Below, piece by piece: positions 33,698 through 41,061 of a stretch of DNA of 64,000 nt. How positions within the stretch are numbered: the first letter of the stretch is position 1; every line of letters begins with the position of its first letter. The stretch spans positions 4,588,001 through 4,652,000 of the forward strand of contig NZ_CP152389.1 of assembly GCF_038806765.1 (NCBI RefSeq), written 5' to 3'. The stretch comes from Mucilaginibacter sp. CSA2-8R (lineage in GTDB: Bacteria; Bacteroidota; Bacteroidia; Sphingobacteriales; Sphingobacteriaceae). The notes under the pieces were generated by a model. It was not told the origin of the DNA. It saw only the letters and a list, made by a program, of their open reading frames with translations, and searched no databases. Made by a program: the position numbers and the translations under genes.

Positions 33698-34675
33698 TTA
33701 CAGCGACAGGATATCCACAATCCGCAGCAAGTTGGCATCTACTTCGGTATTATGCTTAATAGCATTTTCAAAAGGGGTGTACGAAATCTGATGATTAATA
33801 ATGCCTATCATTTCGTGGCTATGCCCGTTTAATAAAGCCTCTACAGCAGCTACACCTACCCGGCTAGCCAATACACGATCCATACAGGTTGGATGACCAC
33901 CGCGCTGCATGTGTCCTAACACAGAAACACGGGTATCATAGTTCGGGTATTTTTCTTTAACTAAACGGCCAATTTCAAAAGCGCCTCCAGCCTCGTCGCC
34001 TTCAGCTACAATTAAAATCTTAGATGATTTATCCCGGCGGCCTTGATCCAAACGCTGGTAAAGTGCTTCCAGGTTAGTTTTAGTTTCCGGGATCAGGATA
34101 GCTTCAGCTCCTGATGCGATACCGGTACGCAAAGCAATCAGGCCAGAATCGCGGCCCATCACCTCTACAATAAATAAACGGTCGTGCGACTCGGCTGTAT
34201 CACGAATTTTATCTACGGCTTCAACCACGGTATTGATGGCAGTATCATAACCAATGGTAAAATCAGTTCCCTGCAAGTCGTTATCAATAGTACCCGGTAA
34301 ACCTACAATCGGAATACCAAACTCATTACTGAATATTTTTGCACCGGTAAAAGTACCATCGCCGCCAATGCCTACCAAAGCATCAACGCCATAACGCTTT
34401 AGTTGCTTGTAAGCCTGCTGACGACCTTCGGGAGTACGAAACTCCTCGCTGCGTGCTGTTTTAAGGATAGTACCGCCACGTTGTACAATGTTGGCTACCG
34501 ACCTGCGATCCATCGGGAATAAATCACCGCTGATCATGCCTGCGTAACCACGGCGAATACCCGTAACTTCCAGGTTATAATATAAAGCTGTACGTACTAC
34601 AGCCCGTATTGCCGAATTCATACCAGGCGAGTCACCACCGGATGTATAAACCCCTATATTTTTAATTTCTGCCAT
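33698..34675 (-). CDS. pfkA: ATP-dependent 6-phosphofructokinase
   Basis: Phosphorylates fructose 6-phosphate in glycolysis. The ATG at 34675 gives a 325-residue protein starting MAEIKNIGVYTSGGDSPGMN; an in-frame ATG at 34687 would add four residues. Motifs: GGDSPGMNSAIRAVVR, GIGGDGTFTGA, PGTIDNDLQGTD with the catalytic aspartate, VEVMGRDSGLIAL and MQRGGHPTCMDR. Glycine in GGDG and in PGTID, rather than Asp and Lys, marks ATP rather than pyrophosphate use. The start lies inside the 3' end of the DsbD gene (14-bp overlap), so translation is probably coupled. Confidence 0.97.
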   Translation of the reverse strand: MAEIKNIGVYTSGGDSPGMNSAIRAVVRTALYYNLEVTGIRRGYAGMISGDLFPMDRRSVANIVQRGGTILKTARSEEFRTPEGRQQAYKQLKRYGVDALVGIGGDGTFTGAKIFSNEFGIPIVGLPGTIDNDLQGTDFTIGYDTAINTVVEAVDKIRDTAESHDRLFIVEVMGRDSGLIALRTGIASGAEAILIPETKTNLEALYQRLDQGRRDKSSKILIVAEGDEAGGAFEIGRLVKEKYPNYDTRVSVLGHMQRGGHPTCMDRVLASRVGVAAVEALLNGHSHEMIGIINHQISYTPFENAIKHNTEVDANLLRIVDILSL

Positions 34676-36365
34676 TGTTTTTCTCATAAGCGGCCTTGCC
34701 GCTATCTAAAAATTCAATATAATTATTAACGTCGTACTTAGCGCCTTGCGGAGGCACCAGCACATCGCCTTTTGTATTTACAATAACGTAATACGGCTGC
34801 GAATTTACGTTAAATTTCGAAGCTTCATAATCGCTCCACTTATTACCCAAAGTTTTCACCTTTTTACCACTGAATTTAGATATGTATTGCTCGGCAGCGG
34901 GCAATTCCATCTTTTCATCTACATAAAGCTCCAGCAATACAAAATCGTTGGCTAAACGTTTATGTACTTCAGGATCGGCCCAAACATCCACCTCCATTTT
35001 ACGGCAGTTAGGGCAATTCCACCCGGTAAAGTCAATTAACACCGGTTTATTTAATTCTTTTGATACCTGCAATGCCTGCTCATAGTCATACCATTCATCC
35101 AGTCCTTTATGTTTACCGCGTGTAAACAGGCTTTCGTATTTCTTTTCTTTAATAGACGTGGCCTGTGCTTTTTCTGCCGGACCGCTAACCATAAGGTTGG
35201 TTAAGTCAAAATCTTGCGTGGCCGGAGGCGGCAAAAACCCGCTAATGGATTTAAGCGGTGCGCCCCACAAGCCAGGTATCATATACATAACAAAGGCAAA
35301 TACAATAATAGCTAAAAAGGTACGCGGTACCGAAACATAAGGCAGATCGCTATCGTGCGAAAACTTAATTTTACCAATCAGATATAGGCCCAATAAAAAT
35401 CCTAGTGCAATCCAGATAGAAAGGAAGATTTCGCGGTCAAACCAGTTCCAGTGGTAGGCCAAGTCAACGTTTGATAAAAACTTAAGCGCAAAACCCAGTT
35501 CCAAAAACCCTAAAACCACCTTTACACTATTTAACCATCCACCCGATTTAGGTAACGATTTTAAAGCCGATGGAAACAAGGCAAACAAAGTAAACGGAAC
35601 CGCCAGCGCCATTGAGAAACCCAGCATACCTAAGGCAGGTGCTAAACGCTCGCCTTTAGAAGCTGCCTCTACCAGTAACGTGCCAATGATTGGCCCAGTA
35701 CATGAAAACGATACGACAACCAGCGTAGCGGCCATAAAAAACAGGCCGGCCAAACCGCCTTTGTCCGAATTTTCGTCGAGCTTGTTAGCCAACGAACTAG
35801 GTAATGTTAATTCGAAGGCACCCAAAAACGACGCTCCAAACACAATCAGCATCAAGAAAAAGAAAATATTAAATATACCGTTGGTAGCTAATGAATTTAA
35901 GGCATCAGAGCCAAAAAACAAGGTAATCAGCAAACCTAATGATACATAAATCACAATGATAGATACACCATAAATGATAGAATGCATAATACCCTTACTA
36001 CGCGAACCAGCCTTTTTCGTAAAAAAGCTAACAGTTAATGGCAGTAACGGATAAATACAAGGCATCACTAACGCGGCAAAACCGCCCAGTAAACCAGCAA
36101 CAAAAATTTGCCAAAGCGTTTTCGGCTTCTCGGTTTCTTTTACGCCAACAGCACCGGCCGCTTTAATAGCGGTTGGTGCTGTTGCTTTATTTACGGTAGT
36201 ATCGGGTTTAGCCGGTGTTATATCGGTAAATTCGATATCGGCTGTTGAAATAGTATCTGCCTGCTTAACAGTATTGGCTAAAGCTTGAACAGGTTTAAAC
36301 AGCGTTAAACCTACAAACAAGCTAAATAAAATTACTATCGCCGTACGGCTGTATCTTGATGTCAT
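34662..36365 (-). CDS. DsbD-type thiol:disulfide transporter, membrane and thioredoxin domains
   Basis: Carries electrons across the inner membrane to the periplasm. The 567 residues have an N-terminal export signal and a low-complexity linker rich in Thr, Lys and Ala. A CcdA-like membrane domain of about eight helices follows, with Cys103 (MPCIYPLLPL) and Cys222 (SFSCTGPIIG), then a C-terminal periplasmic thioredoxin domain with CPNC at 451-454 (GWNCPNC). The alpha domain of DsbD is absent here and is encoded separately just upstream (36382-36831), so the enzyme is split in two. Gap to the alpha gene: 16 bp. Its 3' end overlaps pfkA by 14 bp, an unusual pairing with a glycolytic gene. Confidence 0.93.
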   Translation of the reverse strand: MTSRYSRTAIVILFSLFVGLTLFKPVQALANTVKQADTISTADIEFTDITPAKPDTTVNKATAPTAIKAAGAVGVKETEKPKTLWQIFVAGLLGGFAALVMPCIYPLLPLTVSFFTKKAGSRSKGIMHSIIYGVSIIVIYVSLGLLITLFFGSDALNSLATNGIFNIFFFLMLIVFGASFLGAFELTLPSSLANKLDENSDKGGLAGLFFMAATLVVVSFSCTGPIIGTLLVEAASKGERLAPALGMLGFSMALAVPFTLFALFPSALKSLPKSGGWLNSVKVVLGFLELGFALKFLSNVDLAYHWNWFDREIFLSIWIALGFLLGLYLIGKIKFSHDSDLPYVSVPRTFLAIIVFAFVMYMIPGLWGAPLKSISGFLPPPATQDFDLTNLMVSGPAEKAQATSIKEKKYESLFTRGKHKGLDEWYDYEQALQVSKELNKPVLIDFTGWNCPNCRKMEVDVWADPEVHKRLANDFVLLELYVDEKMELPAAEQYISKFSGKKVKTLGNKWSDYEASKFNVNSQPYYVIVNTKGDVLVPPQGAKYDVNNYIEFLDSGKAAYEKNNGRN

Positions 36366-36381
36366 TACTGGGCGCCCCTAT

Positions 36382-36831
36382 TTATTTTACCGGAATACTA
36401 AATTCAACTTCGTCCGGCGGCAGGCATTTATGATCGTTACAGGTCATAAACTCCAGCTTTCCTTTCACCACGTAAGGTCCGGCACCTTTCAGTTTAACTT
36501 TTTGCTGAAAAACTACCGAGTTTTCGAAATAACCTACGTTCATTTTAAAGCTGCTTTCGTATTTGGTAATTGGCTTCGGCTCAGCCACCTTGCCTATCAA
36601 AGTGTAGTTTTTGCCTGGGCTAAAAGTAAACTTGGTAGGTTGCGGCCCGCCGTCTTTTAAATTTTGAGAATAGATATGCCAGCCTTCATCAACAGTAGCC
36701 TTAACCAATATCACAGCTTCGGTGCTGCTTACTTTCTTTCCGGCATAGCTCCATTTTACCGGATCTTCAATCTGAGCAAAACTTGCGGCTGCGAAAAACA
36801 CCGCTACTAACGTCAATAGTATTCTTTTCAT
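36382..36831 (-). CDS. DsbD alpha-domain-like periplasmic thiol protein
   Basis: A 149-residue exported protein (signal peptide ending SFAQ20). It has the immunoglobulin-like fold signature of the DsbD N-terminal domain: WSYAGKKVSSTEAVILVKA, WHIYSQNL, and the redox pair Cys131 and Cys136 in MTCNDHKCLPPDEVEF. It acts as the terminal electron acceptor of the DsbD transporter encoded 16 bp downstream on the same strand. It follows the biotin ligase gene by 8 bp, so birA, this gene, dsbD and pfkA may form one unit. In many bacteria the three DsbD domains are one polypeptide. Confidence 0.88.
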   Translation of the reverse strand: MKRILLTLVAVFFAAASFAQIEDPVKWSYAGKKVSSTEAVILVKATVDEGWHIYSQNLKDGGPQPTKFTFSPGKNYTLIGKVAEPKPITKYESSFKMNVGYFENSVVFQQKVKLKGAGPYVVKGKLEFMTCNDHKCLPPDEVEFSIPVK

Positions 36832-36839
36832 GGAAGGGG

Positions 36840-37613
36840 TTATTGTTTGTTTAAAAATTCTATTTCTTTTAAGTTGTACGTATGCACATGCCCGCTGTGC
36901 ATTACCAGCAAGCGTCCGACAGCATCCGTGCCTTTAATTATACCTTCAAAAACCTGCTGGTGGGCTTTAAAATGATGTGTCTCATCAAGCCAGTACAATA
37001 CCTCTCTATAAGCATTTTGTATCTGACTCACCTCGCCGTTCTTAAGTTTAATATACCAACGTTCAATGTGGCTGCAAATTTGAAGCAATATATACTTTAT
37101 ATCATAATCTGTTTGTAAGATTTGCTTCAGCGATATGGCATTAGGCACCCAATCCGGAAAAGACGCCTGGTTGATGTTAAGCCCTATACCAATAACGGAA
37201 CTTTTTATTTTCTCACCCTGTACCTGGTTCTCAATTAAAACGCCACCTAACTTTTTATCTCCAATATAAACATCGTTGGGCCATTTCATTTTTAGCCGGG
37301 TGCCTACTAACGGTTGCAGCGCGCTATAAATACCGATGCTTATCGCACTGGTAAGTAAAAACTGGTCTTTGAGCAGCAAAAAGGCAGGATAAAGCACTAT
37401 ACTAAACGTCAGACTTTCATTTTTAACACTATACCATTTACTTTGCTGCTGCCCGCGGCCAGCCACCTGATCTTCTGCCATAATGACCGTTCCTTCGGGC
37501 ACTGGCTCAGATTTTGTAAGCATTAGTTTAAGAAAAGTATTTGTAGAGTCAACTTCTTTCAGGGTTACAAAATTTTGTCCAACAAATAGTCCCGAAAAAA
37601 CGTTATTTTGCAA
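36840..37613 (-). CDS. birA: Biotin-[acetyl-CoA-carboxylase] ligase
   Basis: Attaches biotin to the carboxyl-carrier protein. The 257-residue form has the catalytic domain only, without the N-terminal repressor helix-turn-helix, so it is not a BirA-type regulator. The motif GRGQQQSKW (52-60) binds biotinyl-AMP, KWPNDVY (110-116) and GDKKLGGVLIENQ complete the active site, and a small C-terminal SH3-like domain follows. The start is TTG at 37613: an in-frame TAG lies five codons upstream and the next ATG, at residue 31, would remove the conserved KEVDSTN motif. It is divergent from rsfS with 60 bp between. Confidence 0.93.
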   Translation of the reverse strand: MQNNVFSGLFVGQNFVTLKEVDSTNTFLKLMLTKSEPVPEGTVIMAEDQVAGRGQQQSKWYSVKNESLTFSIVLYPAFLLLKDQFLLTSAISIGIYSALQPLVGTRLKMKWPNDVYIGDKKLGGVLIENQVQGEKIKSSVIGIGLNINQASFPDWVPNAISLKQILQTDYDIKYILLQICSHIERWYIKLKNGEVSQIQNAYREVLYWLDETHHFKAHQQVFEGIIKGTDAVGRLLVMHSGHVHTYNLKEIEFLNKQ

Positions 37614-37673
37614 AGTATTATAAATCTAAGTAATAAGAATTACATTCAAATCGTTCAAAATTAAAGGTTTTTA

Positions 37674-38048
37674 ATGGTAAAAAACAAAGCATTAAATGAA
37701 TCCACTTATATTTCTGAATTAGCGATTCACGGTATTCAGGAAAAAAAAGGGAATGACATTGTCAGATTAGACCTAAGAAATATAAAAAGCTCCGTATCCG
37801 ATTATTTTGTGATCTGCCATGCAGACTCCAGCACGCAGGTGCGAGCCATTGCTAACAGTATAGAAGATGAAATTTTTAAGGCTACCCAAACAGACCCATG
37901 GCGCAAAGAAGGCCTGGAGCATGGGGAGTGGATACTGCTGGATTATATTGACGTAGTAATACACGTATTTAAAACAGATAAAAGAGAATATTACGGCGTT
38001 GAAGATTTGTGGGGCGATGCCGAGATAAAGTACTATAAAAGCGCCTAA
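37674..38048 (+). CDS. rsfS: Ribosomal silencing factor RsfS
   Basis: Binds ribosomal protein L14 and blocks subunit joining when nutrients are limiting. The 124-residue protein has the typical RsfS pattern DIVRLDLRNIKSSVSDYFVI, CHADSSTQVRAIANSIED and WILLDYIDVVIHVF, then YYGVEDLWGDAE. Length and motifs match the family. It is followed by ftsH after 61 bp, a pairing common in Bacteroidota, and divergent from birA. No perfect -7 box was found in the 60-bp spacer. Confidence 0.96.
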   Translation: MVKNKALNESTYISELAIHGIQEKKGNDIVRLDLRNIKSSVSDYFVICHADSSTQVRAIANSIEDEIFKATQTDPWRKEGLEHGEWILLDYIDVVIHVFKTDKREYYGVEDLWGDAEIKYYKSA

Positions 38049-38109
38049 CCATCAGCTTTTACCCCTAAAACTAATTTAAATTGATGGTGATGTTTGAGCT
38101 CAGAACAAG

Positions 38110-40197
38110 ATGAAAGATAATAATAAAGCTGATAGACCAAAAAATTTCCGACGGATACCGAACAGGAGAATAACCCCGAAACCTCCCCGCTTTAACTTCA
38201 TGTGGCTTTATGCTATCGTGATTTTGGCGTTACTGGTGGTGCCATATATTTTAAATGGCAGCGGTGGTAAAAAAATAGATTTTAGAGATTTTGAAGCCAT
38301 GCTGCAACGTGGCGACGTTGAGCGTATAGTGGCTTACAAAGATGGCGACCGTGCTGTTGCTGAGGTTTACATCAAAAACGACAGTTTAAAAGCTAAGCAG
38401 GAATATGCCGAGTTTAAAGATAAGCGCTCATTTAACATGAGCTCGTCAAGCCCGCAGTTCTGGTTTACTGATGCTTCTTTCGACAGCATGAAACAGTCAG
38501 TTCTAAATTCTGAAAAGGACATGCCTGAGGCAGCTAAAGTGCCTATTCAATTTGAGCAGCGCGAAAGTTTACTGTCAAACTGGCTGGTACAAGGCATCAT
38601 TATGCTGGTGTTGTTTGCCGGTTTATGGTTATTCATCATGCGTCGCATGTCGGGCGGTGCCGGCGGTGGCCCTGGTGGTCAGATCTTTAATATCGGCAAA
38701 TCAAAAGCTACGCTGTTTGATAAAGAGTCGCAGGTTAACGTAACCTTTAACGATGTTGCAGGTTTGCAGGAAGCCAAAGAGGAGGTGATGGAAATTGTAG
38801 ATTTCCTGAAAAATCCCAAAAAATATACTAACCTGGGTGGTAAAATACCTAAAGGTGCGCTGTTGGTAGGTTCGCCGGGTACTGGTAAAACCCTGATGGC
38901 TAAAGCCGTAGCCGGTGAGGCACAGGTACCTTTCTTCTCCCTGTCAGGTTCGGATTTTGTGGAGATGTTTGTGGGCGTAGGTGCATCACGGGTGCGCGAC
39001 TTGTTTAAACAAGCCAAAGATAAAGCGCCGTGTATTATTTTTATTGACGAGATTGATGCTATTGGCCGGGCCCGTGGTAAAAACAATATTGTAGGTGGTA
39101 ACGACGAGCGCGAAAATACACTAAACCAGTTACTGGTTGAAATGGATGGTTTTGGTACCGACTCTGGTATCATTATCCTCGCAGCTACTAACCGCCCGGA
39201 TGTATTAGACTCTGCTTTAATGCGCCCCGGACGTTTTGACCGCCAGATATCGATTGATAAGCCCGATTTGATTGGCCGTGAGCAAATCTTTAAAGTGCAT
39301 TTAGGCCCGTTAAAACTGGCTGAAGGTGTAGATGCGAAAAAACTTTCGGCACAAACACCTGGTTTTGCCGGTGCCGAAATTGCCAACGTTTGTAACGAAG
39401 CAGCTTTGATTGCTGCCCGCCGTGACAAAGTAGCTGTTGATATGCAAGACTTTCAGGATGCGATTGACCGTGTAATTGGTGGTTTAGAGAAGAAAAACAA
39501 GATCATCTCTCCTGAAGAAAAACGCATTGTGGCTTACCACGAAGCAGGTCACGCTATTGCAGGCTGGTTTTTGGAGCATGCCGATCCGCTGGTTAAAGTA
39601 TCTATTGTACCTCGTGGTGTAGCTGCTTTAGGTTATGCACAGTATTTACCAAGAGAGCAGTTCTTACACACTACCGAGCAATTGATGGACGAGATGGTAG
39701 TATCTATGGGCGGCCGTGTAGCTGAAGACATTGTGTTTGGTCGTATCTCAACCGGTGCTTTGAGCGATTTAGAACGCATTACTAAATTAGCTTACGCCAT
39801 GGTTAAAATTTATGGTATGAACAACAAGGTAGGTAACCTGTCATTTTATGACCCGCAAGGCGAATACCAGTTTAACAAACCATACTCAGATACTACTGCA
39901 GAACTGATTGATGCTGAGGTACGTGGCTTAATTGACGGTGTGTATCAACGCACCAAAGAATTATTGAACGAGAAACGCAGTGGTTTAGAGCTGTTGGCTT
40001 CTAAACTACTGGAGAAAGAAGTATTGTTCCAATCTGATCTGGAAGAATTGTTAGGCAAACGTCCGTTTGACAGCCGCACCACTTATGATAAATTTGTGAA
40101 TGGTGAAGCTGCTTTAAACCCGGATGCAGACAACAATGCCATTCCGGAAAGCGTTACTAACCCAGAGACTGCCCGCATAGAAGGCAGCAAAAATTAA
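38110..40197 (+). CDS. ftsH: ATP-dependent zinc metalloprotease FtsH
   Basis: Membrane-bound AAA+ protease that degrades misfolded and regulatory proteins. In 695 residues: an N-terminal membrane helix (about 31-48), a periplasmic domain (about 50-155), a second helix (about 158-176) and a glycine-rich linker. The AAA domain has Walker A GSPGTGKT at 254-261 (serine in place of the usual second proline), Walker B IIFIDEIDAIGR and the second-region-of-homology RPGRFDRQI. The zinc protease domain has HEAGH at 477-481. It ends 24 nt before a perfect terminator hairpin that runs into the next gene's start region. Confidence 0.98.
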   Translation: MKDNNKADRPKNFRRIPNRRITPKPPRFNFMWLYAIVILALLVVPYILNGSGGKKIDFRDFEAMLQRGDVERIVAYKDGDRAVAEVYIKNDSLKAKQEYAEFKDKRSFNMSSSSPQFWFTDASFDSMKQSVLNSEKDMPEAAKVPIQFEQRESLLSNWLVQGIIMLVLFAGLWLFIMRRMSGGAGGGPGGQIFNIGKSKATLFDKESQVNVTFNDVAGLQEAKEEVMEIVDFLKNPKKYTNLGGKIPKGALLVGSPGTGKTLMAKAVAGEAQVPFFSLSGSDFVEMFVGVGASRVRDLFKQAKDKAPCIIFIDEIDAIGRARGKNNIVGGNDERENTLNQLLVEMDGFGTDSGIIILAATNRPDVLDSALMRPGRFDRQISIDKPDLIGREQIFKVHLGPLKLAEGVDAKKLSAQTPGFAGAEIANVCNEAALIAARRDKVAVDMQDFQDAIDRVIGGLEKKNKIISPEEKRIVAYHEAGHAIAGWFLEHADPLVKVSIVPRGVAALGYAQYLPREQFLHTTEQLMDEMVVSMGGRVAEDIVFGRISTGALSDLERITKLAYAMVKIYGMNNKVGNLSFYDPQGEYQFNKPYSDTTAELIDAEVRGLIDGVYQRTKELLNEKRSGLELLASKLLEKEVLFQSDLEELLGKRPFDSRTTYDKFVNGEAALNPDADNNAIPESVTNPETARIEGSKN

Positions 40198-40221
40198 TAG
40201 TTAATTACTTTTTATATCTTT

Positions 40222-40252
40222 AAAGCCACTACCTAAAGTAGTGGCTTTTTTT
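40222..40252 (+). terminator. ftsH terminator lying directly before the next start codon
   Basis: Perfect 11-bp arms AAAGCCACTAC (40222-40232) and GTAGTGGCTTT (40238-40248) around a 5-nt loop, then a T-run to 40252. The next gene's ATG is at 40256, so the hairpin occupies the whole expected ribosome-binding region of the LUD-domain gene. Confidence 0.93.
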
Positions 40253-40255
40253 CGT

Positions 40256-40900
40256 ATGAAGGACAACACTACGCCTAAAGAGAGAATGTTGAAGAAAGTG
40301 CGCAAGGCATTATTGGAGCGCCGTGATAATCCCTACCCTAATCTGGAAGATCAGCCCCTGTATGAGCAGCCGGCCGATGACGAAATGCTGGAAGTAATAT
40401 TTGCAGAAGAGTTTATTGCAGCAGCCGGGCAATTTATGTTTTGTGAAGATGAAATACAGTTTATAGAATCGTTGCTTAACCTGGCCGAAGAGCGCAACTG
40501 GCATAAGATTTACTGTTGGGAACCTCAGCTGCAACAAATCCTCGACCTGTATGGATATCCTTTTTATGAAACTGATAAAGATTTTGATCAGGCCGAAGTT
40601 GGTTTTACTTTGTGTGATGCCTTGGTAGCGCGCAATGGCAGTATTATGATAACTAATGCGGGCATGGCCGGCCGTCGGCTAAGCATTTACCCATCTGTAC
40701 ATATAGTGCTGGCTTATACCTCGCAATTGGTGCTGGATTTGAAAGACGGGTTTAAATTGATAAACGAAAAATACAGCCGCCGCCTGCCAAGCATGATTAC
40801 TACCATTACCGGCCCAAGCCGTACCGCAGACATTGAGAAAACATTAGTGTTAGGGGCACATGGGCCAAAGGAGTTGTTTGTGTTTTTACTGGATGGATAA
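40256..40900 (+). CDS. LUD-domain (LutC-like) protein
   Basis: A 214-residue protein of the LutC/YkgG (LUD) family, which in the three-part lactate utilisation system works with LutA and LutB. Here it is encoded alone, as is common in Bacteroidota. The family core is clear: VARNGSIMITNAGMAGRR, then IVLAYTSQLV and, at the end, ITGPSRTADIEKTLVLGAHG with ELFVFLLD. The ATG at 40256 is preferred; a GTG at 40241 would start inside a terminator stem. No Shine-Dalgarno sequence precedes the ATG, and the ftsH terminator ends 4 nt before it. Function without LutAB is uncertain. Confidence 0.88.
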   Translation: MKDNTTPKERMLKKVRKALLERRDNPYPNLEDQPLYEQPADDEMLEVIFAEEFIAAAGQFMFCEDEIQFIESLLNLAEERNWHKIYCWEPQLQQILDLYGYPFYETDKDFDQAEVGFTLCDALVARNGSIMITNAGMAGRRLSIYPSVHIVLAYTSQLVLDLKDGFKLINEKYSRRLPSMITTITGPSRTADIEKTLVLGAHGPKELFVFLLDG

Positions 40901-41061
40901 ACCATTTACTTAATTACCAGCCATTTTTAACTTTATCGCTTCCGAACAATAAGCGTTCGCTTTTGATACATAATAAAGTATGACAATACTATAACTATCT
41001 CAATATAAACCTTATACACAACGGCACTGTATTAGCAACCGCTGCTATATAATGTGGTGTT

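Noticed and set aside
38679..39428. 249-residue minus-strand frame opposite ftsH
   Set aside because: Antisense to the conserved AAA domain; composition follows the third-codon pattern of ftsH and no motif is seen.
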